A stretch of DNA of 64,000 nucleotides, from the NCBI GenBank assembly GCA_900538575.1, contig UPZA01000002.1, forward strand, positions 1-64,000, read 5' to 3'. The stretch comes from an uncultured Ruminococcus sp. (GTDB taxonomy: Bacteria > Bacillota > Clostridia > Oscillospirales > Ruminococcaceae). The notes under the pieces are model-generated. The model was not told the origin of the DNA. It was given only the letters and a program-made list of their open reading frames with translations, and ran no database searches. Made by a program: the position numbers and the translations under genes. The stretch's first letter is position 1; every line of letters begins with the position of its first letter. Of the stretch, positions 7,846-15,249 are shown one piece after another.

Positions 7846-8006
7846 ATTGGGTACGATGTCCTGTTTGTGGCAGTAAAACCCGTGACAGACTTAGAGAGGA
7901 TACTATTTTAAAAAATTACCCTCTTTACTGTCCAAAATGTAAGCAGGAAACTTTAATCAACGCTAAGAAACTACAAATAGCTGTTATCAAAGAGCCAGAC
8001 GCATAG
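7821..8006 (+). CDS. Cysteine-rich KTR-domain protein
   Basis: The 61-residue protein has two CxxC pairs (Cys-Pro-Val-Cys-Gly-Ser-Lys-Thr-Arg and Cys-Pro-Lys-Cys) and the Lys-Thr-Arg signature of the Cys_rich_KTR family, which indicates a small zinc ribbon. It overlaps the end of the flavodoxin-ferredoxin gene by 25 bp. The family is frequent as cargo in conjugative and mobilizable elements of Firmicutes, often beside TetR-type regulators. Function is unknown; nucleic-acid binding or metal/redox sensing are the usual guesses. Confidence 0.85.
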   Translation: MQNRKIYIDWVRCPVCGSKTRDRLREDTILKNYPLYCPKCKQETLINAKKLQIAVIKEPDA

Positions 8007-8130
8007 ACGCAGAGCCGATGAACTTGTGAGCAATCACAGTTTGTCGGTTTTTTCTTTTAGGATAGTATATATTAGTCCGCCATATAAAAAAACGGAGTTT
8101 TGACGGACTGTATTCTTATGCCCTACCACT

Positions 8131-8167
8131 CCCTCTAAACCCGTTTTGAGTTTGGAGGGATTTTTTT
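8131..8167 (+). terminator. Leader A terminator 1
   Basis: CCCTCTAAAC (8,131-8,140) pairs with GTTTGGAGGG (8,150-8,159) with one G-U pair, followed by seven T. Confidence 0.8.
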
Positions 8168-8339
8168 GTGTTGGTCTGATACCACCATACCGCTGCTGAT
8201 TTTGAGCAGCAACTATTTACATATTATTTGATAGAAATGAGGATAGTCTGTTAAAAAAATCCTCGTTTCTCTATGGGGATTTTACGCCCCAAAAGTAGAA
8301 GTCAAATATCTACATAATAGCGTTTTAATTTCTGATAGC

Positions 8340-8375
8340 CGCAAGGGTCTGACAGCCTTTGCGGTTTTTCTTTTG
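8340..8375 (+). terminator. Leader A terminator 2
   Basis: CCGCAAGGG (8,340-8,348) pairs with CCTTTGCGG (8,357-8,365) with one G-U pair, followed by TTTTTCTTTT. Confidence 0.75.
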
Positions 8376-8480
8376 TCGTTTTTTGTCGGAATACAGGACA
8401 ATCTTATCTTCGGCGTGGGCTGTCGTTCGCCACCTCACAATCTGGATTTTTCAAAAAAATTCAGATTGGAGGAAATGACA

Positions 8481-8906
8481 GTGGCATATAACCACGGAAA
8501 GGCAGAAAGAAAATGGCGTATCTTGAAAGAAGCCGAAGAAAAGATATTGAGGGACTGCGGCGTTCCAAAAAGCACCATTGAGGAAATCCGCATTTACGAC
8601 AGGGCTGACTTCAATTCCAACAGGCGGTTTTACCGTTGGACGAATGATGTGGCGGAATATCTTGAGGATATGCAGGATAAACAGAAACCGAAAGAGATTG
8701 CTACGATAACAGATTTATTGGATGAAATTGAAAATGAAAACCTGTACCGTGCCTTGCTTACGGTGAACAAGCGTACCCTGCAAATCGTCCTGCTGAAAAT
8801 GCAGGGATATTCTCCAAAGGAGATTGCACCAATCGTTGATTTATCGGTAGGGGCTATCTATGCAAGGTTAGACCACCTGCGGAAAAAGCTGCGAAAAATC
8901 TTATAG
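8481..8906 (+). CDS. Sigma-70 region 4-like regulator (nested element)
   Basis: The 141-residue protein ends in a sigma region 4-type helix-turn-helix (Gly-Tyr-Ser-Pro-Lys-Glu-Ile-Ala-Pro-Ile then Ser-Val-Gly-Ala-Ile-Tyr-Ala-Arg-Leu, about residues 113-135) and lacks an obvious region 2. Small proteins like this are typical regulators in Tn916/Tn1549 and Tn4451-like elements. GTG 8,481 is chosen as start because it lies 8 nt from GGAGG; the in-frame ATG at 8,475 is only 2 nt away. It is preceded by structured leader A and followed by a terminator, so its dose appears to be controlled at RNA level. Confidence 0.75.
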   Translation: MAYNHGKAERKWRILKEAEEKILRDCGVPKSTIEEIRIYDRADFNSNRRFYRWTNDVAEYLEDMQDKQKPKEIATITDLLDEIENENLYRALLTVNKRTLQIVLLKMQGYSPKEIAPIVDLSVGAIYARLDHLRKKLRKIL

Positions 8907-8939
8907 TATCTAAAGCCTTACTGTTTCCTGCGGGCTACT

Positions 8940-8975
8940 GGGTGAGAGGAAAACAAACCTCTCACCCATTTTTTC
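8940..8975 (+). terminator. Intrinsic terminator after the sigma-like gene
   Basis: GGGTGAGAGG (8,940-8,949) and CCTCTCACCC (8,958-8,967) form a perfect 10-bp stem followed by ATTTTTTC. It lies just before the next sigma-like gene and could attenuate it. Confidence 0.85.
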
Positions 8976-8992
8976 AGCAGGAGGACAAGGCG

Positions 8993-9465
8993 ATGGCGAT
9001 ACCTAAAAGGTCATACTGGCTTCGGGAGGTAGTGACGGAGGACGGAACGAGTTACCATATCAGTTTTCGGGACGGGCAAAGAAAAATCCAAGACTTGTGT
9101 GTAAGCTATGATTTCTATATGGCGTTTCGTAGATTGGAGCTTGATAATCGAAAATTAGAGAATTGGGATTGGCGGCACAGGGAGTTTTCGGAAATTATGG
9201 AGGAAACCCTAAACTGGCGGGCGGTAAAGCCACCAAAGAGTATTGAGGAACTTATTCTTGAAGAAGAACGGGCAGAGTTGCTCCAGTGGCAATCCATACG
9301 CTGCCAGAAATCCAAAGGCGGCGTTTCCTGCTCTACTATAAGTATGAATATAACTATTATGAAATTGCCGCTATGGAACATTGCACTGCTTCTTCGGTAG
9401 GTCAATCCATTACCCGTGCGAAAGAGAAAATAAAAGCACAGATGAAGAAATATCTCTGTGCCTGA
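8993..9465 (+). pseudogene. Second sigma-70 region 4-like gene, frameshifted
   Basis: ATG 8,993 follows AGGAGGACAAGG. The frame is colinear with small sigma-like proteins of mobile elements up to Leu-Leu-Gln-Trp, then departs into unrelated sequence ending at 9,400. The expected continuation (Leu-Pro-Glu-Ile-Gln-Arg-Arg-Arg-Phe, the Tyr-Glu-Ile-Ala helix and a Ser-Ile-Thr-Arg-Ala-Lys-Glu recognition helix) is present in another frame to the TGA at 9,463. A single missing G at 9,288/9,289 (TGGG to TGG) accounts for this. The truncated product would lack the DNA-recognition helix. Confidence 0.8.
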
Positions 9466-9535
9466 TTGATAAACTGTACCCTTGTATCTTCGGATATGAG
9501 GGTATTTGTTATATGTTCTCTAATGGAATTTTACA

Positions 9536-10147
9536 GAAGTGAAGAAACCTGAACACGCATTAAAGCTGTTTATCCGCTTCGCCCTCGCAAAAGGGGCGAT
9601 TACCTACGGGATGGAGCTAATGCTTGCCCTGTTCAATATCGTGCAGGGTACAATTTCAACCATTATGACCGCCGCCGGATTTTCCTCGGCGCAGCAGACA
9701 ACCTTGCCGCAGGAGATGGTAGATACCATTGAAAGCTGCGGCTTTTTTGAGAGCATACCGCTTTGGGCGGTTACGCTGATCGGCGGTTTGTTTATTACGG
9801 TGATGTCGTTTATCCTGATTATGACGGTGTATGGCAGATTTTTTAAGCTGTATATGTACACGGCGCTTGCTCCAATTCCGCTTTCCACCTTTGCCGGAGA
9901 GACTTCGCAGAATGTGGGTAAGTCGTTTATCAAAAGCTACTGTGCTGTCTGCCTTGAGGGTGCGGTAATTGTTTTGGCGTGTATCGTCTTTTCTCTGTTT
10001 GCGGCTTCGCCGCCCGTAGTGTATACCAATGCGGCGGCGGTTACACAGGTATGGGCGTATATTGGTGAGCTTGTCTTTAATATGCTTGTCCTTGTGGGCA
10101 GCGTGAAGATGAGCGACAGGATTATCCGAGAGATGATGGGACTGTAA
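9536..10147 (+). pseudogene. TrbL/VirB6-like conjugation membrane protein, C-terminal part
   Basis: The frame opens exactly at the right edge of the nested element with Glu-Val-Lys-Lys-Pro-Glu-His-Ala-Leu-Lys, which continues the fragment at 3-119. Roughly 200 residues follow with four to five hydrophobic segments (about residues 10-40, 75-105, 140-165 and 175-195) and end Met-Gly-Leu, as in the intact family. A GTG at 9,539 could in theory start translation, but no good ribosome binding site precedes it. The protein is a core channel component of the ICE's type IV secretion system, so this split should block conjugation until the insert excises. Confidence 0.88.
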
Positions 10148-10156
10148 GGAGAGAAA

Positions 10157-10342
10157 ATGAAACGAATTTACAACAAGTTTAAGGGCTATACCCTTGCAGA
10201 CTGCGACTGCAAATATTGCCTTTACTATGGCGGAAAGCGAAAGGGAAAAATTATCTGTCTTGCGGACGGGTGCGTCTGTGCTGATGAAATCCGCAAAGCA
10301 AAGGAAAACAGCCGCAGGGAAAGGAGTTTATATGGAGGTTAA
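10157..10342 (+). CDS. Small cysteine-rich protein of the conjugation operon
   Basis: The 61-residue frame starts 9 bp after the TrbL-like stop behind AGGAGAG and overlaps the start of prgI by 11 bp. It has two cysteine groups (Cys-Asp-Cys-Lys-Tyr-Cys near residue 18 and Cys-Leu ... Cys-Val-Cys near residue 37), so it could bind zinc. Similar short genes occur at this place in Tn1549-like elements, but I know no function for them. A longer overlapping frame from 10,194 is the prgI frame extended upstream. Confidence 0.65.
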   Translation: MKRIYNKFKGYTLADCDCKYCLYYGGKRKGKIICLADGCVCADEIRKAKENSRRERSLYGG

Positions 10343-10697
10343 AATAAACCGTGAAATCAGGAATTACACGGAAGCGATGTTTTTTGGACTGTCCCTTCGA
10401 CAGTTCATTTTTTCTGTCTGCGCCTGTGCGGTAGCAGTGGGATTATATTTTTTGCTGAAACCCTATGTGGGAACGGAAACCGTATCGTGGATGTGTATTT
10501 TAGGCGCAGCGCCCTTTGCGGCGCTTGGATTTATTAAATACAACGGAATGACCGCAGAGAAATTTATTTACGCTTGGATTAAGTCGGAATTTCTAATGCC
10601 GAAAAAGCTCACATTCCGTTCTACCAATACCTACTACGAGCTTATGAAGCCGAGTATGGAAAAGAAGCAGAAGGAGGTCAGTAAATCGAATGATTAA
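10332..10697 (+). CDS. prgI: PrgI-family type IV secretion membrane protein
   Basis: The 121-residue protein opens with Met-Glu-Val-Lys-Ile-Asn-Arg-Glu-Ile-Arg, the usual start of PrgI homologues, and has two adjacent membrane helices (about residues 25-45 and 50-70), followed by a basic cytoplasmic tail. ATG 10,332 follows AAAGGAG. It overlaps VirB4 by 8 bp. PrgI is the small VirB3-like partner of VirB4 in Gram-positive conjugation systems. It is expected to anchor the VirB4 ATPase at the membrane channel. Confidence 0.88.
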   Translation: MEVKINREIRNYTEAMFFGLSLRQFIFSVCACAVAVGLYFLLKPYVGTETVSWMCILGAAPFAALGFIKYNGMTAEKFIYAWIKSEFLMPKKLTFRSTNTYYELMKPSMEKKQKEVSKSND

Positions 10698-13023
10698 AAC
10701 GCTTCATAACCTGTTTAAGCAGGACAAGGAAAAATTTGTAGTGCCGAAAGGCGTTCAGGATATAATTCCCGTAACCGTCATTTATGACGATGGGATATTT
10801 CAGGTCGGCAAGGACAAGTTTTCAAAGACCTATAAATTTTCTGATATAAATTACGCCGTTGCCAGCCGGGAGGACAAGGAGGCGATGTTCCTTGAATATT
10901 CGGAGCTTCTCAACTCCCTCGACAGCGGTGCGACAACGAAAATTACAATCAACAACCGCAGGCTCAACCGTCTTGATTTTGAGAAAACGATTCTGATTCC
11001 CACAAAGAGCGATGAGCTTGACGGATACCGTGAGGAATACAACAAAATGCTGTTGGAGAAGGCTACAGGAGCAAATGCTATCGTACAGGATAAGTATATA
11101 ACCATTTCGTTAAATAAGAAGAATGTGGAGGATGCAAGGACATATTTTGCGAGAGTCGGCGCAGATCTGATTGCCCATTTCGGCAGGCTTGGCAGTAAAT
11201 GCGTGGAGCTTGAAACGGACGAGAGGCTTCGTATCTTTCACGACTTCTACCGTGTGGGAGAGGAAGCGGCTTTCCGCTTTGACATAAAGGAAACCCGCAG
11301 AAAGGGACACGACTTTAAGGATTATATTTGTCCCGATACAATGGAAGTTGAAAAGGACTACTTCAAAATGGGAAACCGTTACGGGAGAGTCCTTTTTCTG
11401 CGTGAGTATGCTTCCTATATCAAGGTCAGTATGGTTGCGGAGCTTACCGACTTGAACCGCAATCTGATGATGTCGATAGATGTTGTTCCCGTTCCCACCG
11501 ACGAAGCGGTCAGGGAAGCCGAAAGCCGATTGCTCGGTGTGGAAACAAACATTACAAACTGGCAGCGCAGGCAGAACTCCAACAACAATTTTTCCGCAAC
11601 GGTTCCTTACGATATGGAACAGCAGAAAAAGGAAATGAAAGAGTTTCTCGACGATTTGACAACGAGAGATCAGCGTATGATGTTTGCTGTTCTTACAATG
11701 GTGCATACGGCGGAAACAAAAGAACAGCTTGATAACGATACCGAAGCATTGTTGACAACGGCGAGAAAACACCTTTGTCAGTTCGGCATTCTGAAATTTC
11801 AGCAGGTGGACGGACTGAATACGGTTTTGCCCTTTGGAATACGAAAGATTGATACCTTCAGAACGCTTACAACAGAAAGCCTTGCCGTATTTATCCCATT
11901 CAGGGTACAGGACATCTATCACGAAAACGGCATTTACTATGGGCAGAATGTTATCAGCAAAAATATGATTATTGCAGACCGGAAGCAGTTACTCAACGGA
12001 AACGAATTCATTTTGGGCGTATCCGGCGGTGGTAAATCCTTTGCCGCAAAAGGCGAGATTATCAATCAGGTGCTTTCTTCGGACGCAGATATTATTATCA
12101 TTGATCCAGAGCGAGAATATTCGCAGCTTGTAAGGGCGATGGGCGGCGAGGTCATTCACATTTCCGCCACCTCTCAAAATCATATCAACGCTATGGATAT
12201 GACGAAGGATTACGGAGACGGGGCAAATCCGGTTATTCTGAAATCCGAATTTATTATGTCCCTGTGCGAACAGCTTATCGGTGGTACGAATTTGGGAGCA
12301 AAGCAGAAGTCTATTATTGATAGATGTACCGCTTCCGTTTACCGTACCTATCAGCAGAACGACTATCAGGGCGAAGTGCCGACCTTGCAGGATTTCAGGC
12401 AGGAGTTGATGAAGCAGGACGAACCGGAAGCAAAGGAAATCGCTCTTGCCATTGAGCTTTTTACAAACGGCTCTCTCAATACCTTTGCGAAACATACGAA
12501 TGTGGATACCAACAACCGCTTGATTTGCTATGATATTCTTGACCTCGGCAAGCAGCTTATGCCTATCGGTATGCTTGTTGTGCTTGACAGTATCTTAAAC
12601 CGCATTACGCAGAACAGGGCAAAGGGCAAGAATACCTTTATCTTTATTGATGAAATCTATTTGCTTTTCCAGCACGAATATTCCGCAAACTTCCTCTTTA
12701 CTTTGTGGAAGCGTGTTCGTAAGTACGGGGCGTATGCAAGCGGTATTACGCAGAATGTGGACGATTTGCTTCAAAGCCATACGGCAAGGACAATGCTTGC
12801 AAACTCGGAGTTTATCATTATGCTCAATCAGGCTTCCACCGACAGGCTGGAGCTTGCGAAACTGCTCAATATTTCCGATTTGCAGATGAGCTATATTACC
12901 AATGTGGAAGCCGGACACGGACTGATTAAGGTGGGTTCAAGCCTTGTGCCGTTTGCCAATAAGTTTCCAAAGAATACGAAGCTGTATAAGCTGATGACAA
13001 CCAAGCCGGGCGAGAGTGCGTAG
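10690..13023 (+). CDS. virB4: VirB4/TraE-like conjugation ATPase
   Basis: The 777-residue protein has the VirB4 architecture: an N-terminal domain of about 400 residues, then a P-loop ATPase with Walker A Gly-Val-Ser-Gly-Gly-Gly-Lys-Ser (near residues 443-450) and Walker B Phe-Ile-Phe-Ile-Asp-Glu (near 650). It powers assembly of, and transport through, the type IV secretion channel. It overlaps prgI by 8 bp and is intact. Frames on the opposite strand here, up to 270 codons, are shadows. It is normally followed directly by the sortase/CHAP genes in this ICE family, but here an unrelated ATPase gene intervenes. Confidence 0.95.
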   Translation: MIKTLHNLFKQDKEKFVVPKGVQDIIPVTVIYDDGIFQVGKDKFSKTYKFSDINYAVASREDKEAMFLEYSELLNSLDSGATTKITINNRRLNRLDFEKTILIPTKSDELDGYREEYNKMLLEKATGANAIVQDKYITISLNKKNVEDARTYFARVGADLIAHFGRLGSKCVELETDERLRIFHDFYRVGEEAAFRFDIKETRRKGHDFKDYICPDTMEVEKDYFKMGNRYGRVLFLREYASYIKVSMVAELTDLNRNLMMSIDVVPVPTDEAVREAESRLLGVETNITNWQRRQNSNNNFSATVPYDMEQQKKEMKEFLDDLTTRDQRMMFAVLTMVHTAETKEQLDNDTEALLTTARKHLCQFGILKFQQVDGLNTVLPFGIRKIDTFRTLTTESLAVFIPFRVQDIYHENGIYYGQNVISKNMIIADRKQLLNGNEFILGVSGGGKSFAAKGEIINQVLSSDADIIIIDPEREYSQLVRAMGGEVIHISATSQNHINAMDMTKDYGDGANPVILKSEFIMSLCEQLIGGTNLGAKQKSIIDRCTASVYRTYQQNDYQGEVPTLQDFRQELMKQDEPEAKEIALAIELFTNGSLNTFAKHTNVDTNNRLICYDILDLGKQLMPIGMLVVLDSILNRITQNRAKGKNTFIFIDEIYLLFQHEYSANFLFTLWKRVRKYGAYASGITQNVDDLLQSHTARTMLANSEFIIMLNQASTDRLELAKLLNISDLQMSYITNVEAGHGLIKVGSSLVPFANKFPKNTKLYKLMTTKPGESA

Positions 13024-13073
13024 TTCCCTTGCTGTGCGAAGATGAAAACCGCAATAAAATAATATGTCGAAAA

Positions 13074-13130
13074 GTTTTGCGGTTTATAACCGCAAAACTA
13101 ATTGAATTTTTCTGAATTTTGCGGTATAAT
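13074..13130 (+). promoter_or_regulatory. Palindromic operator plus consensus promoter for the DUF4143 ATPase
   Basis: GTTTTGCGGTT (13,074-13,084) and AACCGCAAAAC (13,088-13,098) form a perfect 11-bp inverted repeat with a 3-bp centre. Directly after it come TTGAAT (13,102-13,107), a 17-bp spacer and TATAAT (13,125-13,130). A third TTTTGCGGT copy overlaps the spacer. The gene is therefore transcribed on its own and probably repressed at this site, although the palindrome could also terminate virB4 transcription. Confidence 0.75.
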
Positions 13131-13154
13131 ACTTTACAGATGGAGGTGGTCAGA

Positions 13155-14366
13155 ATGATTTACAGACCTATGTATGTAGATAAGATTATGGCTTATGTGG
13201 ACACTCCTTTTGTAAAGGTACTGACCGGAGTACGCCGCTGCGGAAAATCTACGATACTCAAAATGATTATGGAAAAGCTGAAAATGGAGCGCAATATCCC
13301 TGAAAACCGGATTATAAGCTGCCGCTTTGATTCAATGGAATATGAGGATATGACGGCAAAGCAGATGTACGCTCAGTTAAAGGAACAGCTTTCAAACAAT
13401 GGAAAAACTTACTTGTTTCTTGATGAGGTGCAGGAAATCAAGGGGTGGGAAAAGGTTATAAATTCGTTGGCGTCGGATTTTGATGTTGACCTATATATCA
13501 CAGGTTCTAACTCCCGAATGATGTCCTCTGAAATATCAACCTATCTTACCGGGAGATATATTTCCTTCCGAATTTTTACCCTGTCCTTTGGCGAATACCT
13601 GATGTTCAAGGAAAAGTATGCGGCAATCAGCGATTCCAAAACGGAGCTTGTAAATTATGTTCGTTTGGGCGGCTTTCCTGCAACCCATTTACAGGCTTAT
13701 TCTCAGGATGAAATCTATACGATTGTCAGGGATATATACAATTCAACGATTTTTTCTGACATCGTAAAGCGGAATCAGGTCAGGAAAATCGACCAGTTGG
13801 AGCGTGTGGTAAAATACACCTTCAACAATGTGGGCAACACCTTTTCTGCGAAGTCGATTTCAGACTATTTGAAATCGGAACGCCGTTCCCTTGACAATGA
13901 AACGGTTTACAGCTATCTGGAAAAGCTGGAAAAGGCATATCTGCTCCATCGCTGTTCAAGGTATGATTTGCAGGGAAAGGAAATCTTGAAAACGCAGGAA
14001 AAATTCTATCTTGCAGATGTCGCTCTGCGGTACAGCGTTCTCGGCTATAATGCCGACAGCGTTGCCGCAAGTCTTGAAAACATTGTATACTTGGAGCTTT
14101 GCCGCAGAGGATACACCGTTCATATCGGAAAAACAGATGACGGAGAAATCGACTTTGTAGCAACGAGGCAGAATGAGAAAATCTATGTTCAGGTTACGCA
14201 AGAGATTCATTCTGAAAAAACGGAAAAACGGGAATACAACCGTCTGCTTGAGATACACGACAACTATCCTAAATATGTACTCAGGACAGATGAATTTGCA
14301 GGCGGAAATTACGAAGGCATTAAGACAATGCACATTGCGGATTTCCTGCTCAGTACAGAATATTAA
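13155..14366 (+). CDS. AAA ATPase with DUF4143 domain, inserted in the conjugation operon
   Basis: The 403-residue protein begins with an AAA_14-type ATPase: Walker A Gly-Val-Arg-Arg-Cys-Gly-Lys-Ser-Thr (about residues 23-31), Walker B Tyr-Leu-Phe-Leu-Asp-Glu (about 93-98) and the sensor-like Ile-Thr-Gly-Ser-Asn-Ser. A DUF4143 domain follows (about 200-380), with a nuclease-like Gly-Glu-Ile-Asp-Phe-Val segment. The gene has its own promoter, operator and terminator and interrupts the usual virB4-sortase order. The family is widespread and uncharacterised. I infer an autonomous accessory cassette; defence or regulation are possible but unsupported. ATG 13,155 follows GGAGGTGG. Confidence 0.88.
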   Translation: MIYRPMYVDKIMAYVDTPFVKVLTGVRRCGKSTILKMIMEKLKMERNIPENRIISCRFDSMEYEDMTAKQMYAQLKEQLSNNGKTYLFLDEVQEIKGWEKVINSLASDFDVDLYITGSNSRMMSSEISTYLTGRYISFRIFTLSFGEYLMFKEKYAAISDSKTELVNYVRLGGFPATHLQAYSQDEIYTIVRDIYNSTIFSDIVKRNQVRKIDQLERVVKYTFNNVGNTFSAKSISDYLKSERRSLDNETVYSYLEKLEKAYLLHRCSRYDLQGKEILKTQEKFYLADVALRYSVLGYNADSVAASLENIVYLELCRRGYTVHIGKTDDGEIDFVATRQNEKIYVQVTQEIHSEKTEKREYNRLLEIHDNYPKYVLRTDEFAGGNYEGIKTMHIADFLLSTEY

Positions 14367-14377
14367 AATCAAAGATT

Positions 14378-14420
14378 ACAAAAAACACCCGCTTGCATAA
14401 TCAGGCGGGCGTTTTTTTGT
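14378..14420. terminator. Strong bidirectional terminator
   Basis: ACAAAAAACACCCGC (14,378-14,392) pairs with GCGGGCGTTTTTTTGT (14,405-14,420). It separates the ATPase gene from the sortase gene and would reduce read-through into the latter. Confidence 0.85.
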
Positions 14421-14434
14421 GGAAAGGAAGCCTA

Positions 14435-15204
14435 ATGAAAAAGAAAATATGTATCATTCTTATGGCGGCGTTTGTGCTTTTGCTTGGAACAAGCGCCTAT
14501 TTTATTTACGACTATTACAGTCAGGCGGCAGAACAGACGGAGCTAACCTTGCAGATATGGTTGATTCCGCAGATGAAAGCGGCGGAGAGACAGAGCCGAT
14601 TTTGTATTCTAAGGATAAGACGGTGCTTCCTGAGCTTGCCGGGCTATACCTGAAAAACAGCGATTTGGTCGGCTGGATCAGCGTTGAAGATACCAATATC
14701 AACTATCCCGTTATGCAGTCGAAGGACAATCCTGACTTTTATTTGAAGCACGATTTTGATAAGGGATATTCCGATTATGGCTGTCCCTATGTGCAGGAGA
14801 ATTGCGATGTGCAGAAACCGAGCGACAACATTATAATCTACGGACACCATATGAAAAACGGCAGTATGTTCTGCGACCTTGAGAAGTTTAAGAGCAAAGA
14901 TTTTTGGCAGGAGCATAAGACGGTTACTTTTCATACCCTTACGGAGAAAAACGAGTATGAGATTGTTGCGGTGTTTAAGACGGTTGTTTATACGGACAGC
15001 GCCGACTCGTTCAAGTATTATCATTTTGTCAACGCCGAGACGCCGGAGGATTTTTCAGCGTTCATTGAGAAGTGTAAGGAGCTGTCGTTTTATGATACCG
15101 GAGTGTCGGCGGAGTACGGCGATAAGCTGATAACCCTTTCCACCTGTGAGTATTCACGAAGCAACGGCAGACTTGTGGTTGTGGCAAAGAAGATAGCAGA
15201 CTGA
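14435..15204 (+). pseudogene. srtB: Class B sortase, frameshifted near the N-terminus
   Basis: ATG 14,435 opens a signal-anchor peptide (hydrophobic residues about 6-25) but runs out of homology at about 14,541. The sortase body continues one frame away to 15,204 with the catalytic residues intact: Tyr-Gly-His-His-Met (histidine), Leu-Ser-Thr-Cys-Glu-Tyr (cysteine) and Asn-Gly-Arg-Leu (arginine). One missing base explains the switch. In these ICEs the sortase is thought to anchor element-encoded surface proteins during conjugation. Without the anchor, the downstream frame would have no good start. Confidence 0.85.
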
Positions 15205-15249
15205 ATAAAACAGCGATAAGGAAAACAGCAAGGAAACGGAGATGAGATT

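Larger units (their letters stand above)
8066..8480 (+). promoter_or_regulatory. Structured leader A (six-part) upstream of a sigma-like gene
   Basis: The 474-bp gap 8,007-8,480 contains, in order: a TATATT-type -10 (about 8,066-8,073); motif i, an A-rich segment ending GTTTTGACGG (8,079-8,106); a terminator hairpin (8,131-8,167); a GCTGCT/AGCAGC hairpin (8,192-8,210); a second terminator (8,340-8,375); the motif GGCTGTCGTTCGCCACC (8,418-8,434); and a 13-bp stem with a 3-nt loop (8,439-8,467) abutting the GGAGG binding site (8,468-8,472). The same parts in the same order precede the sigma-like gene at 24,666. This suggests transcription attenuation plus control of ribosome access. Confidence 0.75.
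104..9537 (+). mobile_element. Nested 9.4-kb Tn4451/TndX-like mobilizable element in the TrbL gene
   Basis: The two flanks share an imperfect in-register direct repeat (102-109 and 9,536-9,543, pattern GANGTNAA). Large serine recombinases of the TnpX/TndX type recombine at a GA dinucleotide, and GA is present at 102-103 and 9,536-9,537. Joining the flanks there gives codons GCC GAA GTG AAG AAA, which restores the uninterrupted TrbL-like frame. Inside lie a MobV relaxase, an oriT-like region, a ParB-like protein, a large serine recombinase, TnpV and cargo, as expected for a mobilizable transposon. The exact crossover could also be the GT or AA pair of the repeat; the length of 9,434 bp is the same in each case. 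Confidence 0.85.

Noticed and set aside
11110..11922. A 270-codon open frame on the minus strand inside virB4
   Set aside because: It lies fully antisense to a strongly conserved ATPase, has no ribosome binding site and no recognisable domain; the codon structure follows virB4.
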